NCBI RefSeq assembly: GCF_028752835.1
Contig: NZ_CP087952.1
Coordinates: 3,284,501 to 3,348,500, forward strand
Length of the DNA stretch: 64,000 nucleotides
Direction: 5' to 3'
Source: Desulfosarcina sp. BuS5
GTDB lineage: Bacteria; Desulfobacterota; Desulfobacteria; Desulfobacterales; BuS5
In this document: piece by piece, positions 1 through 8,570 of the stretch
How the letters are laid out: each line of letters starts with the position of its first letter
Position numbering within the stretch: the stretch's first letter is position 1
The notes under the pieces: generated by a model
Seen by the model: the letters and a program-made list of their open reading frames with translations, nothing else
The model's database searches: none
What the model was told of the DNA's origin: nothing
Translations under genes and position numbers: made by a program

Positions 1-489
1 TTTTCTGTCGTTTTCAAAAAGCCTTGGTACTGTGACGGGATCGTCAAATTTAGGATAGCCGATTACGCTCCACCGCATGTTATGATTGTTGCCGTTCTGT
101 TTCAGTCGATCCACCTGCCTCCGTCCTGCACACAGGCAACATATATAGTTATTAAAATCTCTTCTATATGTGAATGGTTTATCCGACATCCCGTGAAATA
201 TCTGTACTGCACGAGTCCGTTCAGTGCGCTCTTCAGGACGGAGGAAGGTTGGAGTTAATACCAGATCGTAGCTATCCAGATCATGGTTTTTCGTTAGCAG
301 GTGAGTGTAACCATTGTACTCCTGAAGTTCTTCACAGTCAGAACTGAACCAGCGAACGACAAGAAAATTATCGTGCATGCCCTGCTCCAGGAAATAATCG
401 AGGTAGGGTTTAATGGCTGCAAAGTAATGCTGATTCCCGCAATGCCTTAAATAATAGGCTATTTTTTTTGATTTCATTTTGGTTTTCAT
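1..489 (-). CDS. CDP-glycerol glycerophosphotransferase-like protein (5' part only)
   Basis: The reading frame starts at 489 or at the in-frame ATG at 477 and runs off the left edge, so only about 160 N-terminal residues are present. They include VQIFHGMSDKPF, which resembles the FHG segment of TagF/TagB-type CDP-polyol phosphotransferases and matches the FHGVSF segment of the next gene upstream. Such enzymes move glycerol-phosphate or ribitol-phosphate from a CDP donor onto a surface glycan. The gene lies 67 bp downstream of another member of the same family and is co-oriented with it, so the two are probably co-transcribed paralogues. Family assignment is inference from the partial N-terminus. 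A GGT-rich stretch precedes the start, but it does not decide between the two ATGs. Confidence 0.6.
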   Translation of the reverse strand, partial: MKTKMKSKKIAYYLRHCGNQHYFAAIKPYLDYFLEQGMHDNFLVVRWFSSDCEELQEYNGYTHLLTKNHDLDSYDLVLTPTFLRPEERTERTRAVQIFHGMSDKPFTYRRDFNNYICCLCAGRRQVDRLKQNGNNHNMRWSVIGYPKFDDPVTVPRLFENDRK

Positions 490-556
490 CACCTTTACCT
501 TTGATCTGAATAAAAATATCGACACGTCTCTTTTGGAAAAGCGTTCAATTCCGGCA

Positions 557-1666
557 TTAGTAGTTTGTCGGCGTTTTTTCCTGCTTATTCAGGTAACGCT
601 CAGTAAACCAGTTCATCGCGGCTTCAGTGGCGCAACCGTGGTTGTAAAAAAGATCTTGAGCAATCCTGGTACGGATTTCCGCTAAACCTTCCGGTTCAGC
701 AAGACTTTTTGCAACAACACCCACCACCTCTTCGGGTCGTTCCACCAAAAGACCACCCCTGCGGCCCCAGCTCTCGTTATCAATGAGAGCAAGTTTTTCT
801 TTCGTTACTTTAATCAATTCCGGGACATCAAGAAAAACAATGGGCCGGTTGAGCAGGGTGTATTCATTAGCTACCGAAGAGGCATCGGTAATGAGAAGAT
901 CTGCAAGATACAGCAATGGAATAACGTCATGCTCACGAGCAAGGCGAACATGATCTCCTTCCAGGGGAGTCAGTTCCTCGAACCAGTCGATGGTCTCATT
1001 TTTAGGGTGATCATGTGGTTTGATCAACAAATCGTACTTACCGGTCTCAGCCAGGCGGAGAATTACTTCTTTCCCCATGGTTTCGAGAGAGTTATGAACT
1101 TCTCCTGTCGGAGCGAAAAGCATCACTGGTCGATTCCCCGTGAATCCGTACTGCTCAAGTAGAATTTTTCGGTCAAGTTCCCCGTTGAGTAAAGGATCTG
1201 TCTTTGAAAAACCGATGGGAACTGCCCGTGGATCATTTTCCAGTAAAAGTCCTGTCTCGTTAAATAATTTTTGCATATGATGACCAATCAGAAATAAAAC
1301 GTTGTAGGCGAGATTTCCGGCCTTCACAGCGCGGTTACGAAAAGATACCCCATGGAACAGTTGAACCCGGGTAGTAAAATTCATCAGTGGCACGAGAATA
1401 GTTGAGCTGGCTGAAAAGAGAAGATCAAACTTACGATTTTGTATATCTTTAAGAAAAAGGATTTTTTCACCGGAAATACCGAAAGGCTCATACATCTTTT
1501 TGGCGTTGTAAACTTTTTCATTTTCGGTTTTTGTCCGTAAACCTCCTGATACGAAAACTTCAACCTGGGGAATTTTAACCAGCCGGTCGTAGATCCGTTT
1601 AAAACATACAAAGTGTACTGGGGCGTATCCAGTGAATAATACGGTAATTTTTTTGGATTCATTCAT
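557..1666 (-). CDS. CDP-glycerol:polyglycerophosphate glycerophosphotransferase family protein (TagF-like)
   Basis: A 369-residue protein with the two-Rossmann GT-B layout of the TagF/TagB family. Visible motifs are an FHGVSF segment near residue 105, KPHDHP near residue 217 and the C-terminal TDASSVANEY segment near residue 266, which in the family contributes to binding the CDP-linked polyol. The start at 1666 is supported by AGGAGA eight bases upstream. It lies in a minus-strand cluster after a cytidylyltransferase and a phosphotransferase, which together could make a CDP-activated alcohol and attach its phosphate to a surface polysaccharide or capsule. In a Gram-negative host this is more likely capsule or O-antigen decoration than teichoic acid. 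The exact polyol cannot be told from sequence. Confidence 0.75.
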   Translation of the reverse strand: MNESKKITVLFTGYAPVHFVCFKRIYDRLVKIPQVEVFVSGGLRTKTENEKVYNAKKMYEPFGISGEKILFLKDIQNRKFDLLFSASSTILVPLMNFTTRVQLFHGVSFRNRAVKAGNLAYNVLFLIGHHMQKLFNETGLLLENDPRAVPIGFSKTDPLLNGELDRKILLEQYGFTGNRPVMLFAPTGEVHNSLETMGKEVILRLAETGKYDLLIKPHDHPKNETIDWFEELTPLEGDHVRLAREHDVIPLLYLADLLITDASSVANEYTLLNRPIVFLDVPELIKVTKEKLALIDNESWGRRGGLLVERPEEVVGVVAKSLAEPEGLAEIRTRIAQDLFYNHGCATEAAMNWFTERYLNKQEKTPTNY

Positions 1667-1827
1667 GTTGTAATCTCCTGTTTATTTATTAGTTAGATTT
1701 AGCGATTGTTAACTGATAGTATAAATTTTTTTTTGATAGGATTTACAGGATAAATAAAAATCTTGTAAATTTTGTTTATCCTGTCAGGAAAAATCCTGCC
1801 GAAGGCGGCTAATTTAATCAGCACCAT

Positions 1828-3177
1828 TCAGCTCTTTTTGTTAAGGGCAGGCAGGTTCATGTATCGACTGCGGCCATGCACCAACCGTTCGGCTTCTTTT
1901 ACTACGAAGGTCAACTGCCCGATCCAGTCTTTGGGCAACTTTCTTAATGATGAGATTTTGCCGCGCATAAGAAGCTGCGCAGTCACGTGCCAGCTAAGCC
2001 ATTGTCGATTAATCTGTTCTCCTACTTCGTCCTGGTAACCCTGAAGCAGCGCGTCAGTACAATTTTGTACATCTGAAGAAGCCAATCCTTCAGTGCCGCC
2101 AAGAAAGAGGAGGTGGGCGATTAACCGGCCGACGTCATAGAGTGGATCCCCGCAGCAAAAAGCATCCCAATCAACGATTCCAATATTTTTTTGTCCATAA
2201 AGGATCTGATCACCGAAGAGATTACCGTGGATGGACATTCTTTTTGGTATAGGGAGATACTGATATGCATCTGCAAGAATTGCTGTAACTGCATTGAGTT
2301 GTACTCTAAGTTGAGGTAGGGCCAGCTTAACTTCGCCCATATGAGAGCATATAGCGTCAATTTCTTTTTCCGGATTTCTCAGCATCTCGGGTTTAGCCTG
2401 GGATTTATGCAGTTGACCCAGGATTCGTCCAACCCTGGCAAAGGCTCCGGGAATAGCCTTTTGCATCTCTTCCGTGAAAGTTTTGCCCGGGATCTCCGTC
2501 ATTAAGAGTGCTCGACACGACGGATTATAGGAGATTAATTCAGGGACAATAAAGTCAAGTTTGCCCTGCTTTGAAATTTGCATGATTTGCCGGTAGTTGT
2601 TTGAAACTCGTAGCGCATCAGTCTTGTTAAATAGCTTGACAAAGTAACGGCGGTGAGTTCGTGGATGCTCCCAGGTAAGAATTGCCCGTTTTCGTGGCAC
2701 AAGACGAAATAAGTTGAGAGGGGAATCACGAAACGCTCCTGGCTTGTTTTCTGTTTCCGGTAAAAGGAGGCAGCGAAAATTATCAGGCTCCATCAGCTCC
2801 TTGAGCTTTCGCAATCTGGGAACATCGGGCAATGCCCAAAGTACGGCCCGCCATTTTGGAATAAAAAGTGGCGGCCGTTCATGGCGGCGAGAGCGCTCTT
2901 TTTTGACTCTGGCTCGAGCGGCTTCAATATCAGAGTAAATCTGGAGAAATAAATCAATTTTTTTCTGCGATTGGCCCCCGTTTCTATAGATGACACAGGC
3001 CTTCAGCATTACCCTGCCGCCTCTGAAAGGTCTGTAATGGGTCCAATTCGACTTTACTTTCACAATAGTAATCCTCTTAGACCATTGTATCCATGCACTG
3101 GAAATCACTTCCTCCAGTAGCCCTGGAGTCCGAACTTGCTGAATGGTTTGGAAAATTGAATCATCAGTATGAGACAT
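1828..3177 (-). CDS. APH/choline-kinase-like phosphotransferase family protein
   Basis: About 449 residues. The C-terminal half looks like the aminoglycoside phosphotransferase/choline kinase fold: an RILGQLHKSQ helix, then IHGNLFGDQIL, then GIVDWDAFCCGDPLYDVGRL. The canonical catalytic motif HGDxxxxN reads HGNLFGDQ here, so the usual catalytic Asp and the following Asn are both replaced, while the metal-binding Asp of IVDWD is kept. The first ~170 residues are not recognised. I chose the ATG at 3177 because AAGGGGG lies just upstream and it overlaps the end of the preceding cytidylyltransferase gene by 14 bases, suggesting translational coupling. By analogy to licA-licC pairs it may phosphorylate a choline-like alcohol, but the altered motif leaves activity uncertain. 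Confidence 0.65.
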   Translation of the reverse strand: MSHTDDSIFQTIQQVRTPGLLEEVISSAWIQWSKRITIVKVKSNWTHYRPFRGGRVMLKACVIYRNGGQSQKKIDLFLQIYSDIEAARARVKKERSRRHERPPLFIPKWRAVLWALPDVPRLRKLKELMEPDNFRCLLLPETENKPGAFRDSPLNLFRLVPRKRAILTWEHPRTHRRYFVKLFNKTDALRVSNNYRQIMQISKQGKLDFIVPELISYNPSCRALLMTEIPGKTFTEEMQKAIPGAFARVGRILGQLHKSQAKPEMLRNPEKEIDAICSHMGEVKLALPQLRVQLNAVTAILADAYQYLPIPKRMSIHGNLFGDQILYGQKNIGIVDWDAFCCGDPLYDVGRLIAHLLFLGGTEGLASSDVQNCTDALLQGYQDEVGEQINRQWLSWHVTAQLLMRGKISSLRKLPKDWIGQLTFVVKEAERLVHGRSRYMNLPALNKKS

Positions 3178-3967
3178 GGTTGCCCCCTTGGAGCCGTTCC
3201 GGATTCGAATGGACCGGCAGCTCAAATACCTGATTGTAGGGTGGTAAATTAATGGCCTTCCGTATCTCCGGCCAAACACTTCCTGTTGCATTCTTCAGAT
3301 CTTCGGCATAATCGATTTCAACCCACGGTAAACCGGCGATATCTATGCAGTTGATCGCTTTTTTACGGGCAAATCCCTCGAAAGCTGCCGGTGCCCATTG
3401 ATTAACGCCTCCAGTTGACAGCGCTTTTTCAACCTCCCTGAAAAGCAGTTTGGTCTCTGATGCCTGAAATTTTAGAATACCGAGACTTTCGCCTTTTGAT
3501 TTTTCTATTACGGCAAACGATTTACTGATATGCCTTAGTTTGTTTCCTGCCAGTTCCACCTTCATACTCTCATCGTCGGTGCCTGAAGTTGAATCGTATA
3601 CAAGTGAATTCCCGGGATTAACAGTGAGATGCCAAAAGATATTTGGGTGTGCCAGAACATCACTATTAATTACAACCAGATCATCATTGACCCAGTCTCG
3701 AGCCAGCCACAGTGAGTAGAGACTGTTCGTCTCAGCATATCTTGCGTTGTTTATATAGTGACAATGATCTCCGATAGTAGATCGGATCATGTCACCCTCA
3801 TATCCAATAACTATGCAGATGTCTTTGATGCCGAAATAGCGAAAAATTGAGATCTGATAATTTATAAGGCGAGATTTATCCAGTTTTATTAAGGCTTTTG
3901 GCTTGCCGTTATTGTACTGCTCTAACCGTGAACCTTGTCCGGCTGCAAGAATGATAGCTTGCATCAT
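3164..3967 (-). CDS. LicC-like nucleotidyltransferase (phosphocholine cytidylyltransferase family)
   Basis: A 267-residue NTP-transferase. The N-terminus MMQAIILAAGQGSRL is the nucleotide-binding signature of sugar-1-phosphate and phosphocholine nucleotidyltransferases, followed by KPKALI and, in mid protein, a VINSDVL metal-binding Asp. LicC-type enzymes make CDP-choline or similar CDP-alcohols. The start at 3967 (a second ATG follows at 3964) has AGGAGG nine bases upstream. The gene is first in a minus-strand cluster with an APH/choline-kinase-like gene, which it overlaps, and two CDP-polyol phosphotransferase genes, so a CDP-linked product fits the context. The substrate (choline, ethanolamine, glycerol or another phospho-alcohol) is inferred. 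Confidence 0.75.
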   Translation of the reverse strand: MMQAIILAAGQGSRLEQYNNGKPKALIKLDKSRLINYQISIFRYFGIKDICIVIGYEGDMIRSTIGDHCHYINNARYAETNSLYSLWLARDWVNDDLVVINSDVLAHPNIFWHLTVNPGNSLVYDSTSGTDDESMKVELAGNKLRHISKSFAVIEKSKGESLGILKFQASETKLLFREVEKALSTGGVNQWAPAAFEGFARKKAINCIDIAGLPWVEIDYAEDLKNATGSVWPEIRKAINLPPYNQVFELPVHSNPERLQGGNHVSY

Positions 3968-4129
3968 ATTAGTATTCCTCCTGTATCTCATGGTGAGCTT
4001 GAGTGCTTGTTTTGTAAAAAAGCGTCTTACCTGAGATAACGAAGAAAGCGGCAAGTTATTCCATTTTATTTTTCAATACCTTCGCCATTTTTATTTTGAC
4101 TTGAGTTGCTATCTATATATTGTGATATA

Positions 4130-4301
4130 CTTACTGTAAAGGCGCAATATATTGTGTGTAAAGTCGTAGTCTAAAGCCAAGTTTTCAATTTGGCGAAGGT
4201 ATTGATAATTATAACTGGCGTTCTTTTCCCCAATGGGAAAAGGTAATTTATCCCCTTTTAGAGGGTTATATAAAAACCGGGCACTCCGTACCCGGTTTTT
4301 T
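4130..4301 (+). ncRNA. Candidate structured non-coding RNA ending in a terminator
   Basis: No convincing coding region lies here. A promoter-like TTGAGT - 17 bp - GATATA pair precedes about 4130. The stretch then holds a GCCAA/TTGGC hairpin (about 4177-4195), a TTTTCCCC/GGGAAAA hairpin (about 4233-4250) and finally a strong intrinsic terminator at 4272-4301. This architecture fits a small RNA of roughly 170 nt or a riboregulator with its own terminator. I do not recognise the family. Confidence 0.3.
4272..4301 (+). terminator. Intrinsic terminator
   Basis: AAAACCGGG and CCCGGTTTT form a stem around CACTCCGTA, followed by a T run. The A run on the 5' side would let it act on the minus strand too. 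It separates the minus-strand surface cluster from the plus-strand ATPase gene. Confidence 0.7.
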
Positions 4302-4346
4302 ATTCTTAAGCACTTAGGCACGAGAAGGAAATATTAGAAAAAGTGA

Positions 4347-4375
4347 TTGACACTTATACAACAAAGCGGTAAAGA
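4347..4375 (+). promoter_or_regulatory. Predicted sigma-70 promoter for the ATPase gene
   Basis: A consensus -35 TTGACA at 4347-4352, a 17-bp spacer and a -10-like TAAAGA at 4370-4375. It lies between the terminator ending at 4301 and the start codon at 4435. Confidence 0.5.
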
Positions 4376-4379
4376 AACT

Positions 4380-4420
4380 TACCGGTTTTTATAAAAATCG
4401 GTCAACAAGCCGACCGATTT
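4380..4420 (+). promoter_or_regulatory. Alternative hairpins in the ATPase 5' leader
   Basis: The segment AAAATCGGT (about 4394-4402) can pair either with ACCGGTTTT just upstream or with the downstream GACCGATTT (4412-4420; stem AAATCGGTC/GACCGATTT, loop AACAAGCC). The second hairpin ends directly before the AGGAAAG ribosome-binding site. The two structures exclude each other, so they could form a translational switch. Function is inferred only from pairing. Confidence 0.35.
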
Positions 4421-4434
4421 GAAAGGAAAGCCTC

Positions 4435-5745
4435 TTGCTTGAGATATTAAAAGAAATTATTCTCGATTTTCAAAGTGAGATCCTGGATACAGGAACAACA
4501 AGACATTTAAAGTATGAACTGGTAAAAGGAAAAGCCTTTGTTTGCGTCGGCGTAAGACGCTGCGGAAAATCAACCTTACTTTACCAGATTATTAAGGATC
4601 TTGAAAATCAGGGTGTTAAACGGGAGAATATCCTGTATCTGAATTTTTTTGATGACAGGCTGATCGAGGTTAAACAGGGGAACCTCTCTTTAATTATTGA
4701 AGCTTATTATTCTCTTTATCCTGAAAAAAAGGAAATTGAAGAGGTTTACTGTTTTTTTGATGAAATACAGGAGGCAAAAAACTGGGAACCATTTGTTGAC
4801 CGGATTTTGCGTACTGAAAAATGCTCTGTTTTTCTTTCAGGCTCTTCTGCCAAAATGCTTTCAAAAGAAATTGCAACGCAGATGCGGGGACGATCTCTTG
4901 TATGGGAATTGTTCCCTTTTTCTTTCAAAGAATTTCTTGATTACAAGGAAGTTGATTATAGAAAATTAACTTCGAAAAACCGGCTTATTGTAAAAAAATC
5001 CTTTAATGAATACTTCCGGAAAGGGGGATTCCCGGAGGTGCGAAATGTATCTGATAAAATTCGCATAATGATACACCAGGAATATTACAAGTCGATTCTG
5101 CACAGGGATATTATCGAGAGATTTAATGCTATTCATCCTCAAGCAGTTGTCCAGGCCGGTTACAGGTTAATTTGCTCTGCCGCATCTCTTTACTCAATTA
5201 ACCGAATTACCAACTATCTCAAGTTTCTCGGATATAAGGTGAGTAAGGATTTTGTTTCTTCATGTATAGGCTGGTTCCAAGATGCCTATTTCCTTTTTTC
5301 CGTAAAGATCTTTAGCCCTTCCCTTTCAAAACAAAACGTCAACGCAAAGAAAACTTATTGTATTGACCATTCAATGGTAACTTCAGTTGCACCCGGTTTA
5401 TTGGCCAATAGGGGCCATTTGCTTGAAAATATAATATTCGTTCACCTCAGGCACAGCACAGAGGAAATTTATTATTACAGAACTAAAAAGGGGCATGAGG
5501 TTGATTTTATATGGCTGGATAACAATGGCAAAAGAAACCTTGTTCAGGTTTCTCTGTCTTTGAAGGATCCGCTTACTAAAAAGCGTGAGATTTCATCACT
5601 TATGGAAGCCATGAATGAGCTTGATTTTCGCAAATCAACGTTAATTACCATGGAAGAAGAAAATATCATAAAGGAAGAGGAGAAAATAATAAAAATTGTG
5701 CCGGTATGGAAATATCTGATCAAATATCTCCTTAAAAGGAAATAA
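4435..5745 (+). CDS. AAA family ATPase with C-terminal DUF4143
   Basis: A 436-residue ATPase of the AAA_14/DUF4143 type. Walker A is GVRRCGKSTLL near residues 39-49 and Walker B is CFFDEIQ near 106-112, followed by a SGSSAKML sensor segment and RGRS arginine motif. The C-terminus (VDFIWLDNNGKRNLVQVS) is the DUF4143 part, which resembles a nuclease-fold domain. The start is a TTG at 4435 with AGGAAAG upstream. Family members are common in accessory regions of anaerobes; the biological role is poorly defined, although fusion to nuclease-like domains suggests DNA transactions or defence. It appears to be a single-gene unit with its own promoter. Confidence 0.8.
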   Translation: MLEILKEIILDFQSEILDTGTTRHLKYELVKGKAFVCVGVRRCGKSTLLYQIIKDLENQGVKRENILYLNFFDDRLIEVKQGNLSLIIEAYYSLYPEKKEIEEVYCFFDEIQEAKNWEPFVDRILRTEKCSVFLSGSSAKMLSKEIATQMRGRSLVWELFPFSFKEFLDYKEVDYRKLTSKNRLIVKKSFNEYFRKGGFPEVRNVSDKIRIMIHQEYYKSILHRDIIERFNAIHPQAVVQAGYRLICSAASLYSINRITNYLKFLGYKVSKDFVSSCIGWFQDAYFLFSVKIFSPSLSKQNVNAKKTYCIDHSMVTSVAPGLLANRGHLLENIIFVHLRHSTEEIYYYRTKKGHEVDFIWLDNNGKRNLVQVSLSLKDPLTKKREISSLMEAMNELDFRKSTLITMEEENIIKEEEKIIKIVPVWKYLIKYLLKRK

Positions 5746-6157
5746 CCTTTTCGGCTCTTCGCTATTTATAGATTTCTACATAAATAATTTCACTGCGTTA
5801 TCAGGCAAAATCTTCAGTCGACCTTACTGTTACCAAATATAAATGCAATTCACATATAATTCAACAATAATTCCAGGGCGGTTGCATCAAAATTCGGTAC
5901 GATTTTTGATGCTAAATAAATCAATAGTTTACAAATATTATTTCAAAATAAGCGCTGATAATCAGCCCTGTTATATTGTGTAACTATTTAATTTTTAAGG
6001 GTTTAAAATTTTGCTGCAATTGCCCTGACAATAATTCAGGACAGTTCAATTTCTTGCCCGATCATCGCCCCGTTTCCAGGGCGATTCACGGCCGGGTTTG
6101 CAGGCTCAAATATCCGTCCCAGCCGGATATTCCCTTCAGTTGCAGAATCCATCCGCC
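5746..6157. other. Intergenic region with a repeat fragment and a hairpin
   Basis: No gene is supported. It holds a partial copy of a dispersed palindromic element (5767-5803) and an inverted repeat GCATCAAAA/TTTTTGATGC at 5884-5912 without a following T run. The open frame on the plus strand from 5976 has no recognisable composition and is treated as chance. Confidence 0.5.
5767..5803 (+). repeat. Fragment of dispersed palindromic (REP/MITE-like) element
   Basis: TATAGATTTC followed by ATAAATAATTTCACTGCG matches the left end of the complete copies at 17583-17710 and 50257-50386. The inner hairpin and right end are missing here. Confidence 0.6.
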
Positions 6158-6249
6158 TTATTTCCCAAAATTCACTGCAAACTCCTCCAAATCAGCTTCA
6201 GTCAGCACGCCGCTTGATAGCCCATCTGCAAATCTGGACAGGTCAGATC
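6158..6249 (-). pseudogene. C-terminal fragment of a dockerin-like/EF-hand-ended protein
   Basis: On the minus strand the residues SDLSRFADGLSSGVLTEAD are followed by LEEFAVNFGK and a stop at 6158. This resembles the last repeat of dockerin-type calcium-binding modules that often end secreted proteins in these bacteria. The upstream part of the gene is absent: the frame runs into the left end of the first IS copy at 6265. The call rests on a short stretch and is tentative. Confidence 0.35.
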
Positions 6250-6419
6250 TGGGGTGTCTAAATCTGGGGTGTCTAAATCCCCATAATTAGCTTGCTCAGG
6301 ATTTGGCCCCCCCTTCAGAATATAAGTTATGTATGTCAATTTACTACATTTATAAACAAAGCATTAACTTGTTGATAATACCCATTATTTATATTTGAAT
6401 GTGGTCAAACAAATGCTTA

Positions 6420-8059
6420 TTAAGCTGCGGCACGGTTATTATATTCGGCATTATTGAGCGCGTAAGGTTGTTTTGTAAACTTATTTACGGGCCCACCTAA
6501 TTGTTCAAAATTTGCTGTAATATCAGTTACATCTTTTGATTTTTCATCATTTTTTGGCACCGGTAGAAGAGTTAAACCACAGTCAAACTCAGTTGACAAA
6601 CTATCTGTAAGGCTTCCGGGGGTTGGTAAAATTTTTCGGCGCTGCCGAGTTAAAGACAACAACTTATTTTCAACTTCCTGTTGTTCCTTTACTGTAACGC
6701 CCATTGCCATCCGAACGGATTCTCTATTCACAGATCCGCAAAAAGCCGGTAAACGAAGTGCAATTCGGTTTGCATCTTTTACTTCTCCTGTACCATGTGT
6801 TTTACCAAGTCCAAACAGGGATTCAATATTATCAGAACAAATAGGCATTCCAGTATTGCCCATGCCCAATGATTCAGCGACTATTAATTGTTTTTCCATC
6901 CAGGTAATAAAACCGATACGTACTTGAGAGCTTTGAGGGATATTTTTTAAAAGTTCTTTGCACTCTTTGTAGGTTTTCATATTCAAGCCTTGAGCTTTAA
7001 GAATTTCCTGGCTTTTTAAAAGAGGAGATGCATCACGAAGAAATCGCTTGATAAACTGTTTATATTCAGGAAGTTTACCAAGATAATTCCTAAGTTTTGA
7101 AACTACAGAGCCCTTTGAAACTCGCCCCCGTGGTGAGTGCTTAAGAACCATTTCAGCCCATTTCACCATTCGATGAATATTCATGAATCGAGCTTTTGTC
7201 GAAACCTTTGGGGGTGCAAAAAATGCAAGTACTGTTTGCTTAAATTTTTTTGAGGCTTGTCCGCAAGCAGAGATAAAACAGTCATACGAAGGATGTTTTG
7301 TATATTCTTTTTTTAATAGATTGGCAACAACATGAGAAATATCATCAATGGAGAAACTTGAAAATCCTCTTTCATTTAGGAGTCTGACACCTTTCATGAG
7401 GTCCATTCCTCCGTCTTTCAAATATGCAGCAGGTTTTCCGGTGATGAGAATCACCTTTTGTAAAAAATTTGCAATGGATTCTCCAGTCCATGATTTCGCC
7501 ACTGAAATTGCTACACAATTGATGTTTTCAAGAGTTGGAGCACCTTCATGATTTTTAAAATGATCAGTTCTAAGCTCCAAAATAGCAAGAATTTTATCAG
7601 CTCCCAATGCTATTGAGGTATCTATCATCCAAATAGCACCATTTACAATCTTATCCATATCAAAAGAAACAGAAGAAAGCCCTTTATAGTTCCAGATTTT
7701 TGATAGTGAATATCTGGTGACCCAGTTAATGATCGTTTGAGGGCACGGTGTTTTGGTTATCCCAAGGTATGCTTGTAAAATGCCAAACATCCTTGATATT
7801 GCTCTGAATCCAACGTGTCCGACCAAAAATAGGCGTAAAGAAATAAAAATCAATTCCTCCTTACTATTAACCGACAATGTGTTCTTTTTACGTTCTTGTT
7901 CTAATTCTTGTCTATTTTTCCGGAGTTCAGACTTGTATTTATTTCGTTCATTTTTAGTACGTTTCAGCTCAGCTTTCTGATACTTAATTATACGAGTACG
8001 ATCAACTGCTTTGTCTTTCCAGGCAGTTCTACTTTTTTTAATTTTGAAACTTTACTCAT
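6420..8059 (-). CDS. IS transposase, copy 1, probably made by -1 frameshift
   Basis: The main frame covers 485 residues from a TTG at 7877, but it stays open further upstream to about 8045 and encodes a Lys/Glu-rich coiled-coil segment (WKDKAVDRTRIIKYQKAELK and onwards). An ATG at 8059 opens a short frame MSKVSKLKK that reaches a run of seven A (minus strand, 8033-8039). A -1 slip there joins it to the long frame and gives about 546 residues. The likely DDE residues are the Asp in WMIDTSIALG, the Asp in YLKDGGMD and the Glu in SDNIESLFG. The same A7 run is present in the second copy, which argues for programmed slippage rather than decay. Confidence 0.8.
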
Positions 8060-8195
8060 AGCAATAACCATCTTTTTGGTTAAAATATTTGAATATATAG
8101 GGAATAATAATTTTTTTCAATCAGCAATTTTGAATTATTGACGGCATTTTGTTATGGTCTACGCAAATTTTACTGAAAATATTGAAGGTGCCTGA

Positions 8196-8501
8196 ATGAC
8201 ATATGATAGATTGCAAGCAAAAATAATCCCTGGCAAACATTGTAGCTTTTGTGGAAACGATTCTGTTCCTTTAATAAAAACAAAATGTTGTGACCAATGG
8301 ATTTGCTGTGACACTTCTTTTGCATCTATAAAAGGTGGAGATTATTGCCAATATCATCACGAGCACGAGAGTCTCTGTCATTTTCAGTACAATAACAGCC
8401 ATTCAGGGATATGGCAGGAGTGCAAAGAATGCCGGGATTTGGTTGGGGAAGATAATTTTAATGCTGCATTTCATGACCCCAACAATGTGCCAAGATATTA
8501 A
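8196..8501 (+). CDS. Cys/His-rich IS passenger protein, copy 1
   Basis: A 101-residue protein divergent from the transposase and inside the IS ends. It has several Cys pairs (CSFCGN near residue 17, KCCDQWICC near 30, CKECRD near 79) and a HHEH cluster, suggesting zinc binding. AAGGTG precedes the ATG. It differs from the second copy by two residues in the HESLCHFQ region. I do not recognise the family; a regulatory or transposition-accessory role is a guess based on its constant place in both copies. Confidence 0.65.
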   Translation: MTYDRLQAKIIPGKHCSFCGNDSVPLIKTKCCDQWICCDTSFASIKGGDYCQYHHEHESLCHFQYNNSHSGIWQECKECRDLVGEDNFNAAFHDPNNVPRY

Positions 8502-8570
8502 TCGCACTCATGATAGGGCCAAAAGTTGAGCAAAAAAAGTAGCCACAAAACTGAGTTTTTGGACACCCCA

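Larger units (their letters stand above)
6265..8570 (-). mobile_element. Insertion sequence, copy 1 (2306 bp)
   Basis: Bounded by inverted repeats: left TGGGGTGTCTAAA and right (read on the minus strand) TGGGGTGTCCAAA. It contains a transposase gene and a divergent small Cys-rich gene. A nearly identical copy lies at 11985-14291 in the same orientation; I see only a handful of substitutions and a one-base difference in a C run, so duplication was recent. At the left end the first 15 bases (TGGGGTGTCTAAATC) occur twice in tandem, at 6250 and 6265. No target duplication is evident. The IS family is not certain; the transposase layout recalls ISNCY-type elements. Confidence 0.9.

Noticed and set aside
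4109-4321. 70-residue minus-strand frame
   Set aside because: It covers hairpins and a terminator, has no ribosome-binding site and unlikely composition.
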